Assembly (NCBI RefSeq): GCF_000189275.1
Contig: NZ_AEVT01000117.1
Span: 151,739 to 215,738, forward strand
Reading direction: 5' to 3'
Length of the DNA stretch: 64,000 bases
From: Vibrio sinaloensis DSM 21326
Lineage (GTDB): Bacteria; Pseudomonadota; Gammaproteobacteria; Enterobacterales; Vibrionaceae
Below, piece by piece: positions 1-11,445 of the stretch (position 1 is its first letter; each line of letters opens with the position of its first letter). The position numbers and the translations under genes are program-made. Below the pieces are notes generated by a model. That model saw nothing but the letters and a program-made list of their open reading frames with translations, searched no databases and was not told the origin of the DNA.

Positions 1-10
1 GATGCTCTAG

Positions 11-922
11 ATGCACAAAATGCATAAACGTTTTGAACGCTATGCGCTGTTTAGTGAAGTCGCCAATCAGTTGAGCTTCTCCAAAGCTGCGGATAAGTTA
101 GGCATTTCACGTAGTTACCTCTCCTCACAAATCCACCAGTTAGAGCAAGAGCTGGAAACCAGCTTATTGATTCGTTCGACTCGCAGCGTGCGCCTTACTT
201 CCGCGGGTGAGAAGATCTTACTCAAGATGCAAGCCATCAACTCATCCATTTTGCAACTGGAAAAAGAGCTCGAACATACCGAGAGTGAAGTGACGGGCAT
301 GTTGCGTATTACGGCACCGACCATCTTTAGCCATCGCTTTCTGATTGATATCTGCCGCGAGTTTCAAGACATCCACCCGCAGATCGAATTTGATTTGAAT
401 GTCGGCTACACCCGAGAAGATCTAACAAAAACTAACTTTGACCTCGCTATCCGTGCCACCACCAATCCGCCAGAAAATATGGTGGCGAAAAAGCTGATGC
501 CCTATCAGCACATCTGCTGCGCCTCGCCGCAATACCTTGCGCGTTATGGAGAACCGACCCATCCGGATCAGTTAGTACAACATAACTGTTTGTCAGATCC
601 TCATTTAACCGAGTGGGCGTTCTTTTCTGATAACACCACCATTAGGGTCAAGACCGATGGCGACATGTTTATTAATGACAACTTGTTATTGTTGGAGGCG
701 GCAATTCAAGGTAAAGGCATCATCAAAATGCCGGATTACTTGGTCAGGCAAGCTCTCGACAGTGGCGCTTTGGTGCAAATACTGCCGCGTTACTTTATCA
801 ATCAAAGCAGCATCTACTTAATCTATCCTCCACAATTGCGCGGCAGTACCAAATTGGCGGCATTTACTGAATTCATGCAACAATGGTTCGCGTCAAAACA
901 CGCGACACATTCGCTCAAATAG
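11..922 (+). CDS. LysR-family transcriptional regulator
   Basis: Probable DNA-binding regulator. The N-terminal winged helix-turn-helix (about residues 8-65, with LSFSKAADKLGISRSYLSSQ) and a LysR-type effector domain of about 210 residues give the usual family length of about 300. An in-frame ATG at 20 is an equally good start; only ten bases precede this gene in the window, so no ribosome site can be judged. The next gene begins 12 bases after its stop, so the two are probably co-transcribed. Target genes cannot be inferred, because the upstream neighbour is outside the window. Confidence 0.85.
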   Translation: MHKMHKRFERYALFSEVANQLSFSKAADKLGISRSYLSSQIHQLEQELETSLLIRSTRSVRLTSAGEKILLKMQAINSSILQLEKELEHTESEVTGMLRITAPTIFSHRFLIDICREFQDIHPQIEFDLNVGYTREDLTKTNFDLAIRATTNPPENMVAKKLMPYQHICCASPQYLARYGEPTHPDQLVQHNCLSDPHLTEWAFFSDNTTIRVKTDGDMFINDNLLLLEAAIQGKGIIKMPDYLVRQALDSGALVQILPRYFINQSSIYLIYPPQLRGSTKLAAFTEFMQQWFASKHATHSLK

Positions 923-934
923 ATAAGGTTGGTT

Positions 935-1279
935 ATGCTTTCCGTACCACTCAACAGCTTTGTTCATCGCGTTAATGATAAACAGCAAGTGCTGAACTTA
1001 GTCGCTGAGCATGGCTGTCAGTTGAAACGCATTCGCCGTTCACGCCACTGGATGCTGAGCGGAGATGAAGACCAACTTCGCCTGTTGAGCGATCAGCTCG
1101 ATAGTGTCAGCCAACAGTGGATAATCAAAGCGATCAATCTCGCGTTACCCAAGTTAACCATTTCTTTGCAGCAAGTCCTCACTGAACAGCCAAATTTGAC
1201 CGTCACTCAACTCGTTAGCTTGACCGACTGTTCGATGGAAGAAGCGCGCAGGGCAATTGATGAACACGAAGGGTTTTAA
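935..1279 (+). CDS. small conserved protein, possibly the 'ribosome recycling factor family' of Vibrio
   Basis: A basic protein of about 114 residues with no signal peptide or membrane segment. I recognise the general pattern (HRVNDKQQVLNL followed by CQLKRIRRSRHW) as a short Vibrio protein often labelled 'ribosome recycling factor family'. It lacks the length and the three-helix-bundle sequence of true Frr, so I would not assign recycling activity. The C-terminal part (LTVTQLVSLTDCSMEEARRA) looks like a small helical, possibly helix-turn-helix-like, segment. The ATG at 935 has AAGG six bases upstream and is preferred to a TTG at 929. It lies directly downstream of the LysR gene. Confidence 0.6.
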   Translation: MLSVPLNSFVHRVNDKQQVLNLVAEHGCQLKRIRRSRHWMLSGDEDQLRLLSDQLDSVSQQWIIKAINLALPKLTISLQQVLTEQPNLTVTQLVSLTDCSMEEARRAIDEHEGF

Positions 1280-1327
1280 GCGGGAAAGCGTAACGATTAA
1301 GCCAAGTGAGCCCAACCGTTAGCGCGA

Positions 1328-2383
1328 TTAAATGTGGAACAGATAGCAAGTGGTAAAACGGTACTCTTGCTCAGGGTGGAGAATGCAGTCAGGTTGCGGC
1401 CACTCTGGATGATTGGGAGAATCTGGTAAGAATTGGCTTTCTAACGCGACCCCCGCATAGTCAGAGTATTCGCCACTTCTGCTCGGTGTACCAGACAACC
1501 AGTTTCCCGTATAGAGCTGCATTGCCGGTTTATCAGTTATCACGCTCATCGCCACTTTTTTATCCTGACTAGTGAGCCGAGCCACTGCTTGGTTGGTGTC
1601 TCTGTTTGGCTCAAAGTAATAACTGTGATCATAGCCTTTGGCAGCCTGCTGCTGATCATCGCTTAGAAAATCACGCGCAATCACTTTCTCAGTAGTAAAA
1701 TCAAAGCCACTCCCTATGACACTGGCCAATGAACCAGCCGGAACACCCGTAGAGTCGGTCGGCAAGTATTGCTGCGCATCAATCCATAATTGATGCTGAC
1801 GTACGTCGATGCCCGCTTCAGCACCATCAAGATTAAAGTAACTGTGGTTGGTCAAATTCACCGGCGTCTTGGCGTCTGTTTTGGCTGAGTAATGAATCTC
1901 AAGTGCGCCCTGTTCAGTAAGGCGATACAAAGCTTCAACCACTAAATTCCCCGGAAAACCTTGCTCGCCATCGGCCGAGCGATAACGGAAAAGAACATGG
2001 CAAGCCGAATGCTCGACAACCTGCCAACGCACTTTGTTGAAACCGAGCTTACCGCCATGCAGGCAGTTGCCCGCTTGGTTTTGCTCAAGCTGATAAGGCT
2101 GGCCATCAATAAAGAACTTACCTTTAGCAATGCGGTTTGCATAACGACCAACCGTTACCCCCATGTAACTGGCTTGTCGTTCAAAGTCGGTCATGGTCCC
2201 TACACCAAGTACCACCTCCCGTTGCTCACCACATGCTAAAGGTAAGCGACAACTGAGCACACACGCCCCGATGTCCATCAACACAACACTCATCCCCACG
2301 GTGTTGGTCAATTCAAACAACTGCGCAGGTTGCCCATCAAACGCCATCTGCGCAGTCATGTTTTGCCAAGTCTGTTCAACCAT
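1328..2383 (-). CDS. galM: aldose 1-epimerase (galactose mutarotase)
   Basis: Interconverts beta- and alpha-D-galactose so that galactokinase can use the alpha anomer; cytoplasmic. The 351-residue protein has the mutarotase-family NLTNHSYFNLDG segment, which contains the conserved active-site histidine, and a GVALESQFLPDSPNHPEWPQ segment carrying the catalytic glutamate. It starts 8 bases after galK ends and is the last gene of galE-galT-galK-galM. Family and operon position agree, so the call is firm. Confidence 0.95.
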   Translation of the reverse strand: MVEQTWQNMTAQMAFDGQPAQLFELTNTVGMSVVLMDIGACVLSCRLPLACGEQREVVLGVGTMTDFERQASYMGVTVGRYANRIAKGKFFIDGQPYQLEQNQAGNCLHGGKLGFNKVRWQVVEHSACHVLFRYRSADGEQGFPGNLVVEALYRLTEQGALEIHYSAKTDAKTPVNLTNHSYFNLDGAEAGIDVRQHQLWIDAQQYLPTDSTGVPAGSLASVIGSGFDFTTEKVIARDFLSDDQQQAAKGYDHSYYFEPNRDTNQAVARLTSQDKKVAMSVITDKPAMQLYTGNWLSGTPSRSGEYSDYAGVALESQFLPDSPNHPEWPQPDCILHPEQEYRFTTCYLFHI

Positions 2384-2391
2384 TTTAAGCC

Positions 2392-3552
2392 TTACCTAAC
2401 TTCGATTACGCCAGCACCCGCTTTCGCTTGGCAGACGTAAATCGATTCTTTTAACCCTGTCGCAGCCTGATACTGAGATTCGACTGCGGCTTTTACATCA
2501 TCAACCAATGCTGGCGGCATCAAGGCAACAATACAACCACCGAACCCACCACCAGTCATACGCACGCCGCCTTGCTTACCGATCACCTGTTTGACGATCG
2601 CCACCAAAGTATCGATCTCTTTAACCGTAATCTCAAAGTCATCACGCATTGAAGCGTGCGATTCTGCCATCAGTTTAGCCAAGCGAGGCATATCATTTTC
2701 TCGCAGCGCATCTGCTGCTTCTAAGGTTCGCGCATTTTCGCTGATCACATGTCGAGCACGTTTCGCCACCACTTCATCCAGCTCAGCAACGCGTGCATTA
2801 AATTGTTCAATATCGACATCTCTCAGTGCTTTAACACCAAACGCTTGCGCCGCTTGTTCACACTGTTGGCGACGAGTGTTGTACTCACTGTCCACCAAAC
2901 CACGCTGCTTATTGGAGTTAATGATCACAACAGCCATGTCTGCTGGCATAGAAACCGCTTGGGTGTCGAGCGTACGGCAATCGAGCAGCATGGCATGATT
3001 TTCTTGTCCTTCAGCGGAAATCATTTGATCCATGATGCCACAATTACAACCCACAAATTGGTTCTCGGCTTGTTGACCGTTCAGCGCGATTTCAGCTTGG
3101 CTGATCTCCAACTGGTACAGCGCTTTAAACGTTTGACCGATGACGACTTCAAGTGCAGCAGAAGAACTCAACCCCGCGCCTTGCGGCACATTGCCCGTCA
3201 CGGCAATATCCGCACCAGCAAACTGATAACCACGCTCCAGTAAATGCTTCACCACACCGCGAATGTAGTTCGCCCACATTTTATCTTGTATAAATTCAAT
3301 CTCTTTGGTGATATCAAACTCGTCGACTTGATTGCCGTAATCCACTGAAATAACACGAACTAATGAATCATCGCGCTGAGCTGCTGCGACCACCGTTTGG
3401 TAATTTATCGCACACGGCAACACAAACCCATCGTTGTAGTCAGTGTGCTCACCTATCAGGTTGACTCGACCCGGAGCTTGAATGATATGGCTTGGTTGAT
3501 ACCCCAAGACCTGCTCAAATGACGCTTTCACATTTTGAATAAGTTCAGACAT
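2392..3552 (-). CDS. galK: galactokinase
   Basis: Phosphorylates alpha-D-galactose to galactose-1-phosphate with ATP, the first Leloir step. The 386 residues carry the galactokinase signature APGRVNLIGEHTDYNDG (about residues 26-42), the GHMP-kinase ATP loop QGAGLSSSAA (about 125) and the C-terminal GGGFGGC motif (about 340). It is third in the gal operon. The 114-base gap from galT holds a strong stem-loop (3582-3630), unlike the 8-base gap to galM, so galK translation or stability may be tuned separately. Confidence 0.97.
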   Translation of the reverse strand: MSELIQNVKASFEQVLGYQPSHIIQAPGRVNLIGEHTDYNDGFVLPCAINYQTVVAAAQRDDSLVRVISVDYGNQVDEFDITKEIEFIQDKMWANYIRGVVKHLLERGYQFAGADIAVTGNVPQGAGLSSSAALEVVIGQTFKALYQLEISQAEIALNGQQAENQFVGCNCGIMDQMISAEGQENHAMLLDCRTLDTQAVSMPADMAVVIINSNKQRGLVDSEYNTRRQQCEQAAQAFGVKALRDVDIEQFNARVAELDEVVAKRARHVISENARTLEAADALRENDMPRLAKLMAESHASMRDDFEITVKEIDTLVAIVKQVIGKQGGVRMTGGGFGGCIVALMPPALVDDVKAAVESQYQAATGLKESIYVCQAKAGAGVIEVR

Positions 3553-3581
3553 AAAATGCTCTCTTAAAGATAAATTAGTTT

Positions 3582-3630
3582 GGGATAGCGCGTGTGAGCC
3601 TGTTTCTTCGAGTTAAAGTTGCGCTATCCC
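3582..3630 (-). promoter_or_regulatory. stem-loop in the galT-galK gap
   Basis: GGGATAGCGC (3582-3591) and GCGCTATCCC (3621-3630) form a perfect 10-base-pair stem closing a loop of 29 bases. No uridine run follows on either strand, so it is not a standard terminator. It lies just ahead of the galK start and could protect or process the gal mRNA. A second weak pairing (TCCCG/CGGGA, 3627-3650) overlaps it, so alternative folds are possible. Confidence 0.5.
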
Positions 3631-3666
3631 GTTAATCGCTAATGGCGGGATCACCTACCGTTCGTG

Positions 3667-4719
3667 TTACTGCTCTTTGTAATGCACATCACTAAGCGCT
3701 CTGAGCCTTTGTGCGGCTTGCTCTGGTGTTAAATCTCGCTGGCTTTCCGCTAGCATTTCGTAACCCACCATAAACTTACGCACCGTCGCACTGCGTAGCA
3801 ATGGCGGATAGAACAGCGCATGCAACTGCCAATGATCGATGTTTGTGCCTTGTTCAAAGAACGGGGCATAGTGCCAGCCCATTGAGTAAGGGAATGAACA
3901 TTGGAACAAGTTGTCGTAACGGCTGGTGAGCTTCTTAATTGCCACGGCTAAATCGTCGCGTTGCTCATCACTTAACTCATGCATACGGCGAATATGCGTT
4001 TTCGGCAGTAGCATGGTTTCAAACGGCCACGCCGCCCAATACGGGACCAAAGCAACCCAGTGCTCGGTCTCAACCACAATTCGAGAACCGTCTTGAATCT
4101 CCTCAGTCACATAATCAACCAGCAAATTCGACCCATGCTCACGGTAATAGGCTTTTAAGTGATGTTCTTTACGTTCGATTTCATTTGGTAGGAAACTGTT
4201 CGCCCAGATTTGACCATGTGGATGAGGCTGCGAGCAGCCCATGGTTTCGCCTTTGTTCTCAAAAGCTTGCACCCAGAGGTACTCTTTACCCAGCTCTTCA
4301 ATCTGTTGGTCCCAAGTATCGATCACGCCGCGAATCTTAGTCACAGACAACTCTGGTAAGGTTTTACTGTGGTCGGGTGAGAAACAAATGACTCGACTCA
4401 ATCCGCGCACACCTTGCGTTTTAAAAAGCGGGCTATCAGAGTGAGGAGCGTCGGGTGAATCAACCATCAAAGCCGCAAAATCGTTGTTGAACACATAAGT
4501 GCCCTGATAGTCGGGATTTACGTCACCAGAAATGCGTTCATTGGTCGGACATAAAAAGCACTTTTCATCGTAGCTTGGCAGCTCATCCGTCGCCGCTTTT
4601 TCATCGGCACCACTCCAAGGTCGCTTGGCACGGTGGGGAGAAACTAAGATCCACTGCCCCGTCAAAGGATTGTATCGACGGTGTGGGTGATCCACTGGGT
4701 TAAACTCAATATTCGACAT
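3667..4719 (-). CDS. galT: galactose-1-phosphate uridylyltransferase
   Basis: Exchanges UMP between UDP-glucose and galactose-1-phosphate, giving UDP-galactose and glucose-1-phosphate. The 350-residue protein has the catalytic HPHGQ motif at residues 166-170, with the second histidine as the uridylylated nucleophile, and a CxxC zinc pair at 54 and 57. These are the hallmarks of the E. coli-type enzyme of about 348 residues. It is second in the gal operon, 135 bases after galE, and no terminator was seen in that gap. Confidence 0.97.
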   Translation of the reverse strand: MSNIEFNPVDHPHRRYNPLTGQWILVSPHRAKRPWSGADEKAATDELPSYDEKCFLCPTNERISGDVNPDYQGTYVFNNDFAALMVDSPDAPHSDSPLFKTQGVRGLSRVICFSPDHSKTLPELSVTKIRGVIDTWDQQIEELGKEYLWVQAFENKGETMGCSQPHPHGQIWANSFLPNEIERKEHHLKAYYREHGSNLLVDYVTEEIQDGSRIVVETEHWVALVPYWAAWPFETMLLPKTHIRRMHELSDEQRDDLAVAIKKLTSRYDNLFQCSFPYSMGWHYAPFFEQGTNIDHWQLHALFYPPLLRSATVRKFMVGYEMLAESQRDLTPEQAAQRLRALSDVHYKEQ

Positions 4720-4854
4720 CTTACTTACTCAACTTAGCTCTAAATCTGACGGGCTGAAATGTGGCACTTTACTTAACGAGTTTGCGCTCATCTTTCAGCA
4801 TAGTGGCCAAGCAGCGGGCGCTCGCTGACTGCAAGGCTGCGGAACTGGCATCGA

Positions 4855-5871
4855 TTATTCGAGGTATCCATTTGGATTTTCAGACTGCCACTTCCAAGTA
4901 TCTCTGGTCATTTCACTCACCGTTCGCGACGCTTTCCAAGCTAAATCACGCTCAGCCTTATCGGTACTGGCCCAACATTCAGCAATATCTCCCGGTCGAC
5001 GAGGACATAGCTCGTAAGGCACCGGCTTGTCGCACGCAGCCGCAAAAGCTTGCACCATTTCGAGCACGCTCGAACCTTTGCCAGTGCCAAGGTTATAAAT
5101 GTGCAATCCAGCTTGATCACCGACCGCTTTGAGTGCTGCGATATGGCCGTCAGCAAGATCCATTACATGAATATAGTCACGGACACCGGTACCGTCAGGA
5201 GTGGGATAGTCGTTCCCAAACACCGACAGTTTCTCACGACGCCCAACAGCAACTTGAGCAATAAAAGGCATTAAATTGTTCGGAATACCTTGTGGGTCTT
5301 CTCCCATCGTGCCAGACGGATGAGCTCCCACAGGATTAAAGTAGCGTAATAGGGTAATGCTCCAATCACTGTCTGCGTGGAACACATCGCTAAGGCACTG
5401 CTCCACCATGTATTTGCTACGACCATAAGGGTTTGTCGTTGCACCCGTTGGTGAATCTTCAGTAATCGGCACCGAAGTTGGGTCACCATAAACCGTAGCC
5501 GACGAGCTAAACACGATACTTTTCACTCCCGCCTTACGCATACTGCGCGCTAAAACCAATGAACCATTGACGTTGTTGTCATAGTATTCCAGTGGTTTTG
5601 CGACCGACTCCCCGACCGCTTTTAAGCCCGCAAAATGGATAACCGCTTCAATGGAATGCTGGGCGAATACAGAATCAAGGAAGGACTCATCGCGAATATC
5701 TCCTTGATAAAAGCTCGGTCTATTGCCTGTTAGTGCTTCAATGCGATTCAGTACTTCTGCTTTTGCGTTACACAAGTTGTCGACAATGATGGGCTGCATG
5801 CCCGCTTCGATCATCTGCACACATGTGTGACTGCCGATGTAACCCATACCACCCGTAACAAGAACTTTCAC
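4855..5871 (-). CDS. galE: UDP-glucose 4-epimerase
   Basis: Interconverts UDP-galactose and UDP-glucose with bound NAD, regenerating the GalT co-substrate and supplying UDP-galactose for surface polysaccharides. The N-terminal Rossmann motif is GGMGYIGSH. The catalytic Tyr149 and Lys153 (YGRSK) fall at the same numbers as in E. coli when the GTG at 5871 is the start. That start gives 338 residues, the E. coli length, and has GGAG eight bases upstream; the GTG at 5880 overlaps that ribosome site. First gene of galETKM, with a GalR-type operator upstream. Confidence 0.95.
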   Translation of the reverse strand: MKVLVTGGMGYIGSHTCVQMIEAGMQPIIVDNLCNAKAEVLNRIEALTGNRPSFYQGDIRDESFLDSVFAQHSIEAVIHFAGLKAVGESVAKPLEYYDNNVNGSLVLARSMRKAGVKSIVFSSSATVYGDPTSVPITEDSPTGATTNPYGRSKYMVEQCLSDVFHADSDWSITLLRYFNPVGAHPSGTMGEDPQGIPNNLMPFIAQVAVGRREKLSVFGNDYPTPDGTGVRDYIHVMDLADGHIAALKAVGDQAGLHIYNLGTGKGSSVLEMVQAFAAACDKPVPYELCPRRPGDIAECWASTDKAERDLAWKASRTVSEMTRDTWKWQSENPNGYLE

Positions 5872-5980
5872 CGTTCGCACTCCACTGATTAGTAAACCAC
5901 GTTGCCCTGCAACGCAGGCATTTGTCTGTGATTAAAAGTCTACCAATCAAATCCGCTCAAGATCCGTGATCAAATTCGCA

Positions 5981-6000
5981 TTGTGTAAACGTTTCCACAA
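5981..6000. promoter_or_regulatory. GalR-type operator upstream of galETKM
   Basis: TTGTGTAAACGTTTCCACAA is a 20-base near-perfect palindrome with one mismatched pair. Its core GTGTAAACGTTTCCAC fits the LacI/GalR operator pattern and differs by one base from the external gal operator of E. coli as I recall it. It lies about 110 bases upstream of the galE start. No galR gene is in the window, so the regulator would be encoded elsewhere. Confidence 0.75.
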
Positions 6001-6143
6001 AATAGTTATGTTTACCTGTCTGGGTAACAGACGAAAAAGGTTTAGTTAAATCGCATAATAGGTTGAGAATAGGCGCTCTTCTGGGCATAAAACGTCGTTC
6101 TTTCCACCGCGTGTCAGCGGAATCTGCTGTTGTTTACACTTTT

Positions 6144-6158
6144 TACTAAAAATTAGTA
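6144..6158. promoter_or_regulatory. TACTAA-AAA-TTAGTA palindrome upstream of ebgR
   Basis: Perfect 6-base arms (TACTAA and TTAGTA) around AAA, about 77 bases before the ebgR start. The segment TTTTACTAA is shared with the palindrome before ebgA at 8250-8268, so this is a plausible autoregulatory EbgR site or half-site. The arm order is inverted relative to the ebgA site, which lowers confidence. Confidence 0.4.
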
Positions 6159-6234
6159 CATCGCAGGATGGATTGTTTACAATGACTCTCAATAGTTAGA
6201 TTGCCGACTAAGGCAACGTAAAGGGATGTAAATC

Positions 6235-7218
6235 ATGGCGACACTAAAAGATATCGCAACGGAAGCTGGCGTTTCTCTGGCAACCGTCTCTCGGGTACTG
6301 AACGATGACCCCACCTTAAGTGTTAAAGAAGAAACCAAACACCGCATATTTGAAATTGCTGAGAAGCTGGAGTACAAGACCAGCAGCTCGAAAAAAGCCA
6401 TTCAAGCAAAAAAACTCAACCATCACTTTTTGGCTGTCTATAACTACAAACAAGAAGCTGAAGTGAATGACCCTTATTACTTGTCTATTCGCCACGGTAT
6501 TGAGACACAGTGCGACAAGCTCGGCATTGAGCTAACCAACTGTTATGACAGTGATATTCCAGCGATTAGCAATAAGGTCACAGGTGTCCTTTTAGTTGGC
6601 CGCAGTCAGCCTGAGACCATAGAGAAGCTGACAAAACTGACTGATAACCTTTGTTACGTTGACTTTAGTGACAACCAGTCGTCTTTCGATTCCGTCGATA
6701 TTGACCTAGCTCGAATCAGTAAAGAAGTGACCGATTACTTCATTCAACAAGGCTTTGAACGTATTGGCTTTATAGGTGGTCAGGACCAACCCAACAGTGC
6801 CGACATTCGTGAAATCGCGTTTGCTGAATACGGCCAATTGAAAGGGGTTGTCTCGCTGGATGATGTGTATCGTGGTGAATTCACCAGCTCATCAGGCTAC
6901 GATTTGGCGAAAAAGATGTTGGCGAAAAGCGATTTTCCTCGCGCATTGTTCATCGCATCCGACTCTATTGCCATTGGAGTATTAAGAGCTCTGCATGAGC
7001 ACGGGCTCAATATTCCAGACGATATTTCTCTTATCAGCGTTAACGACATTCCCACAGCGAAGTTTACTTTTCCTTCTCTATCAACGGTACGCATCCATTC
7101 AGAAATGATGGGGATTCAAGGGGTTAACTTACTTGTCGAGAAAGTACGCGATGGCAGAGCGCTACCTTTACAAGTCTATGTACCAAGTAAGTTAAAGTTA
7201 CGAGGAACCACCCGATGA
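6235..7218 (+). CDS. ebgR: LacI-family repressor of the ebg genes
   Basis: Predicted repressor of the evolved beta-galactosidase genes, released by a galactoside inducer. The N-terminal helix-turn-helix (ATLKDIATEAGVSLATVSRV) and the periplasmic-binding-protein-like effector domain are typical of LacI. The length of 327 residues and long stretches, for example HGIETQCDKLGIELTNCY and the C-terminal PSKLKLRGTTR, closely match what I remember of E. coli EbgR. AAGGG precedes the ATG. Its stop overlaps the next gene's start by 4 bases (ATGA), so the two are translationally coupled. The ebgA homologue follows downstream. Confidence 0.93.
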   Translation: MATLKDIATEAGVSLATVSRVLNDDPTLSVKEETKHRIFEIAEKLEYKTSSSKKAIQAKKLNHHFLAVYNYKQEAEVNDPYYLSIRHGIETQCDKLGIELTNCYDSDIPAISNKVTGVLLVGRSQPETIEKLTKLTDNLCYVDFSDNQSSFDSVDIDLARISKEVTDYFIQQGFERIGFIGGQDQPNSADIREIAFAEYGQLKGVVSLDDVYRGEFTSSSGYDLAKKMLAKSDFPRALFIASDSIAIGVLRALHEHGLNIPDDISLISVNDIPTAKFTFPSLSTVRIHSEMMGIQGVNLLVEKVRDGRALPLQVYVPSKLKLRGTTR

Positions 7219-8045
7219 CAGACGATCAGCTACTGGCTGAACTGAAGCAAAATGCGTGTTTAGATCTGGTCAAGCTCTACCATGCAAACCCACAGGCTTC
7301 GCTTTATGCGCTGCTAGAGCGTTTGTATCAATTGCGTCAGCAACATCAGTTAACCACTCGGATTTCACCGTTTATCTCCGAGATTGAATCGATAACGCAG
7401 GGTCTTCAACCCGAGCAGATCAGCGCAGAACGGTTCGCAGAAATCTGCCAAGCTTTGGACTTAAATCAGCGAGCGCATAAGATGAGTCGATTTATCCTGA
7501 CTCAGGACAACCATTCCGCTTTTGCAAAACCGGTTGATCTGGTGATGTTTGGTGATTCAATTACTGAATGGGGGCCTTGGCATGATGCCCTGCCTAACAT
7601 CCCACTGAGTAATCGAGGTTTAGCTGGTGACACCACCGCAGGCATGGTGCAACGCCTTGAGACAACAACACTTCACCAACCAAAGCTGGTATGTGTAATG
7701 GCAGGTATCAACGACTTGGCTCAAGGTTATTCTGTTGAGCACATCAGTCATAATTACGCAAAAATGGTCGATTTTTGGTGTGCGCAGGACATCGAAGTTT
7801 GGGTTCAATCAACCTTGTATGTGGGTGAAAGAATGGCGGCTTTGAACCCTAAAGTCACTCAACTGAACCAACAACTGCAACAAATGTGCGAACAAAAGCA
7901 GGTGCGTTTTCTCGATCTCAATCAAGTGATATGCCCTCAACAAGTTTTACCACTTGATAGCAGTTGTGATGATTTACATTTAAATTCAACGGCCTACAAA
8001 AAATGGCTGCACACCTTAACCCCTCTCTTAGCGCAAGCATTGTAA
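7215..8045 (+). CDS. SGNH/GDSL hydrolase in the ebg cluster
   Basis: Probable esterase or acetyl hydrolase of the SGNH superfamily. The nucleophile block is VMFGDSITEWG with Ser115; block III is GIND (about 164-167); the C-terminal DxxH is at about 252-255. About 100 N-terminal residues precede the hydrolase core. There is no signal peptide, so the enzyme should be cytoplasmic. It overlaps ebgR by 4 bases and is followed by a terminator. The E. coli ebg locus has no such gene as far as I know. Removal of acetyl groups from imported galactosides is a reasonable but untested inference. Confidence 0.82.
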   Translation: MTDDQLLAELKQNACLDLVKLYHANPQASLYALLERLYQLRQQHQLTTRISPFISEIESITQGLQPEQISAERFAEICQALDLNQRAHKMSRFILTQDNHSAFAKPVDLVMFGDSITEWGPWHDALPNIPLSNRGLAGDTTAGMVQRLETTTLHQPKLVCVMAGINDLAQGYSVEHISHNYAKMVDFWCAQDIEVWVQSTLYVGERMAALNPKVTQLNQQLQQMCEQKQVRFLDLNQVICPQQVLPLDSSCDDLHLNSTAYKKWLHTLTPLLAQAL

Positions 8046-8072
8046 CAGCGACAACGAAATCTCTATCCTCAC

Positions 8073-8101
8073 AAAGCACTGAATATCGGTGCTTTTTTGT
8101 T
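8073..8101 (+). terminator. terminator after the SGNH hydrolase gene
   Basis: AAAGCAC and GGTGCTT pair across a short AT-rich loop and are followed by a run of six T. It ends the ebgR-hydrolase unit, so ebgA has its own promoter. Confidence 0.75.
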
Positions 8102-8249
8102 TCTATTGCCTTTTTTTGCCTAGAAAGCGCTCCTCTTTTCTGCACTTAACCTTGCTCAAAAGTCATTCTTTTAGCCGGATCACAGCTTTCACGACTTGTG
8201 TAAAACAAAGCGTGATCAAGTTAAAGTAAAACGTTTTCACAAATTTATT

Positions 8250-8268
8250 TTAGTAAAACTTTTACTAA
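8250..8268. promoter_or_regulatory. probable EbgR operator upstream of ebgA
   Basis: TTAGTAAAACTTTTACTAA is a perfect 19-base palindrome with a single central base, 84 bases before the ebgA start. With ebgR next door and this position in the ebgA promoter region, it is the best EbgR-operator candidate in the window. The assignment is inferred. Confidence 0.65.
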
Positions 8269-8319
8269 TATCTTTTCCAGATGCTCATAGAGCCATTCTT
8301 TCATTACAACGTCGGCTGA

Positions 8320-11442
<3,123 letters not shown>

Positions 11443-11445
11443 TTC

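Larger units (their letters stand above)
5872..6234. promoter_or_regulatory. galE-ebgR divergent control region
   Basis: This gene-free stretch separates galE (minus) from ebgR (plus). It holds the GalR-type operator at 5981-6000 on the galE side and the TACTAA/TTAGTA palindrome at 6144-6158 on the ebgR side. I see no convincing small ORF. Exact promoters are uncertain; ATTGTTTACAAT at 6172-6183 may form part of an ebgR promoter. Confidence 0.5.

Noticed and set aside
2591..3243. Two long plus-strand open frames opposite galK
   Set aside because: They mirror galK coding sequence in other frames; galK has all kinase motifs, and the mirrored frames show no domains.
6235..7218. Naming the LacI-family gene GalR because galE is divergent from it
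   Set aside because: The sequence follows EbgR closely through the effector domain and C terminus, and ebgA and ebgC lie downstream; GalR should be encoded elsewhere.
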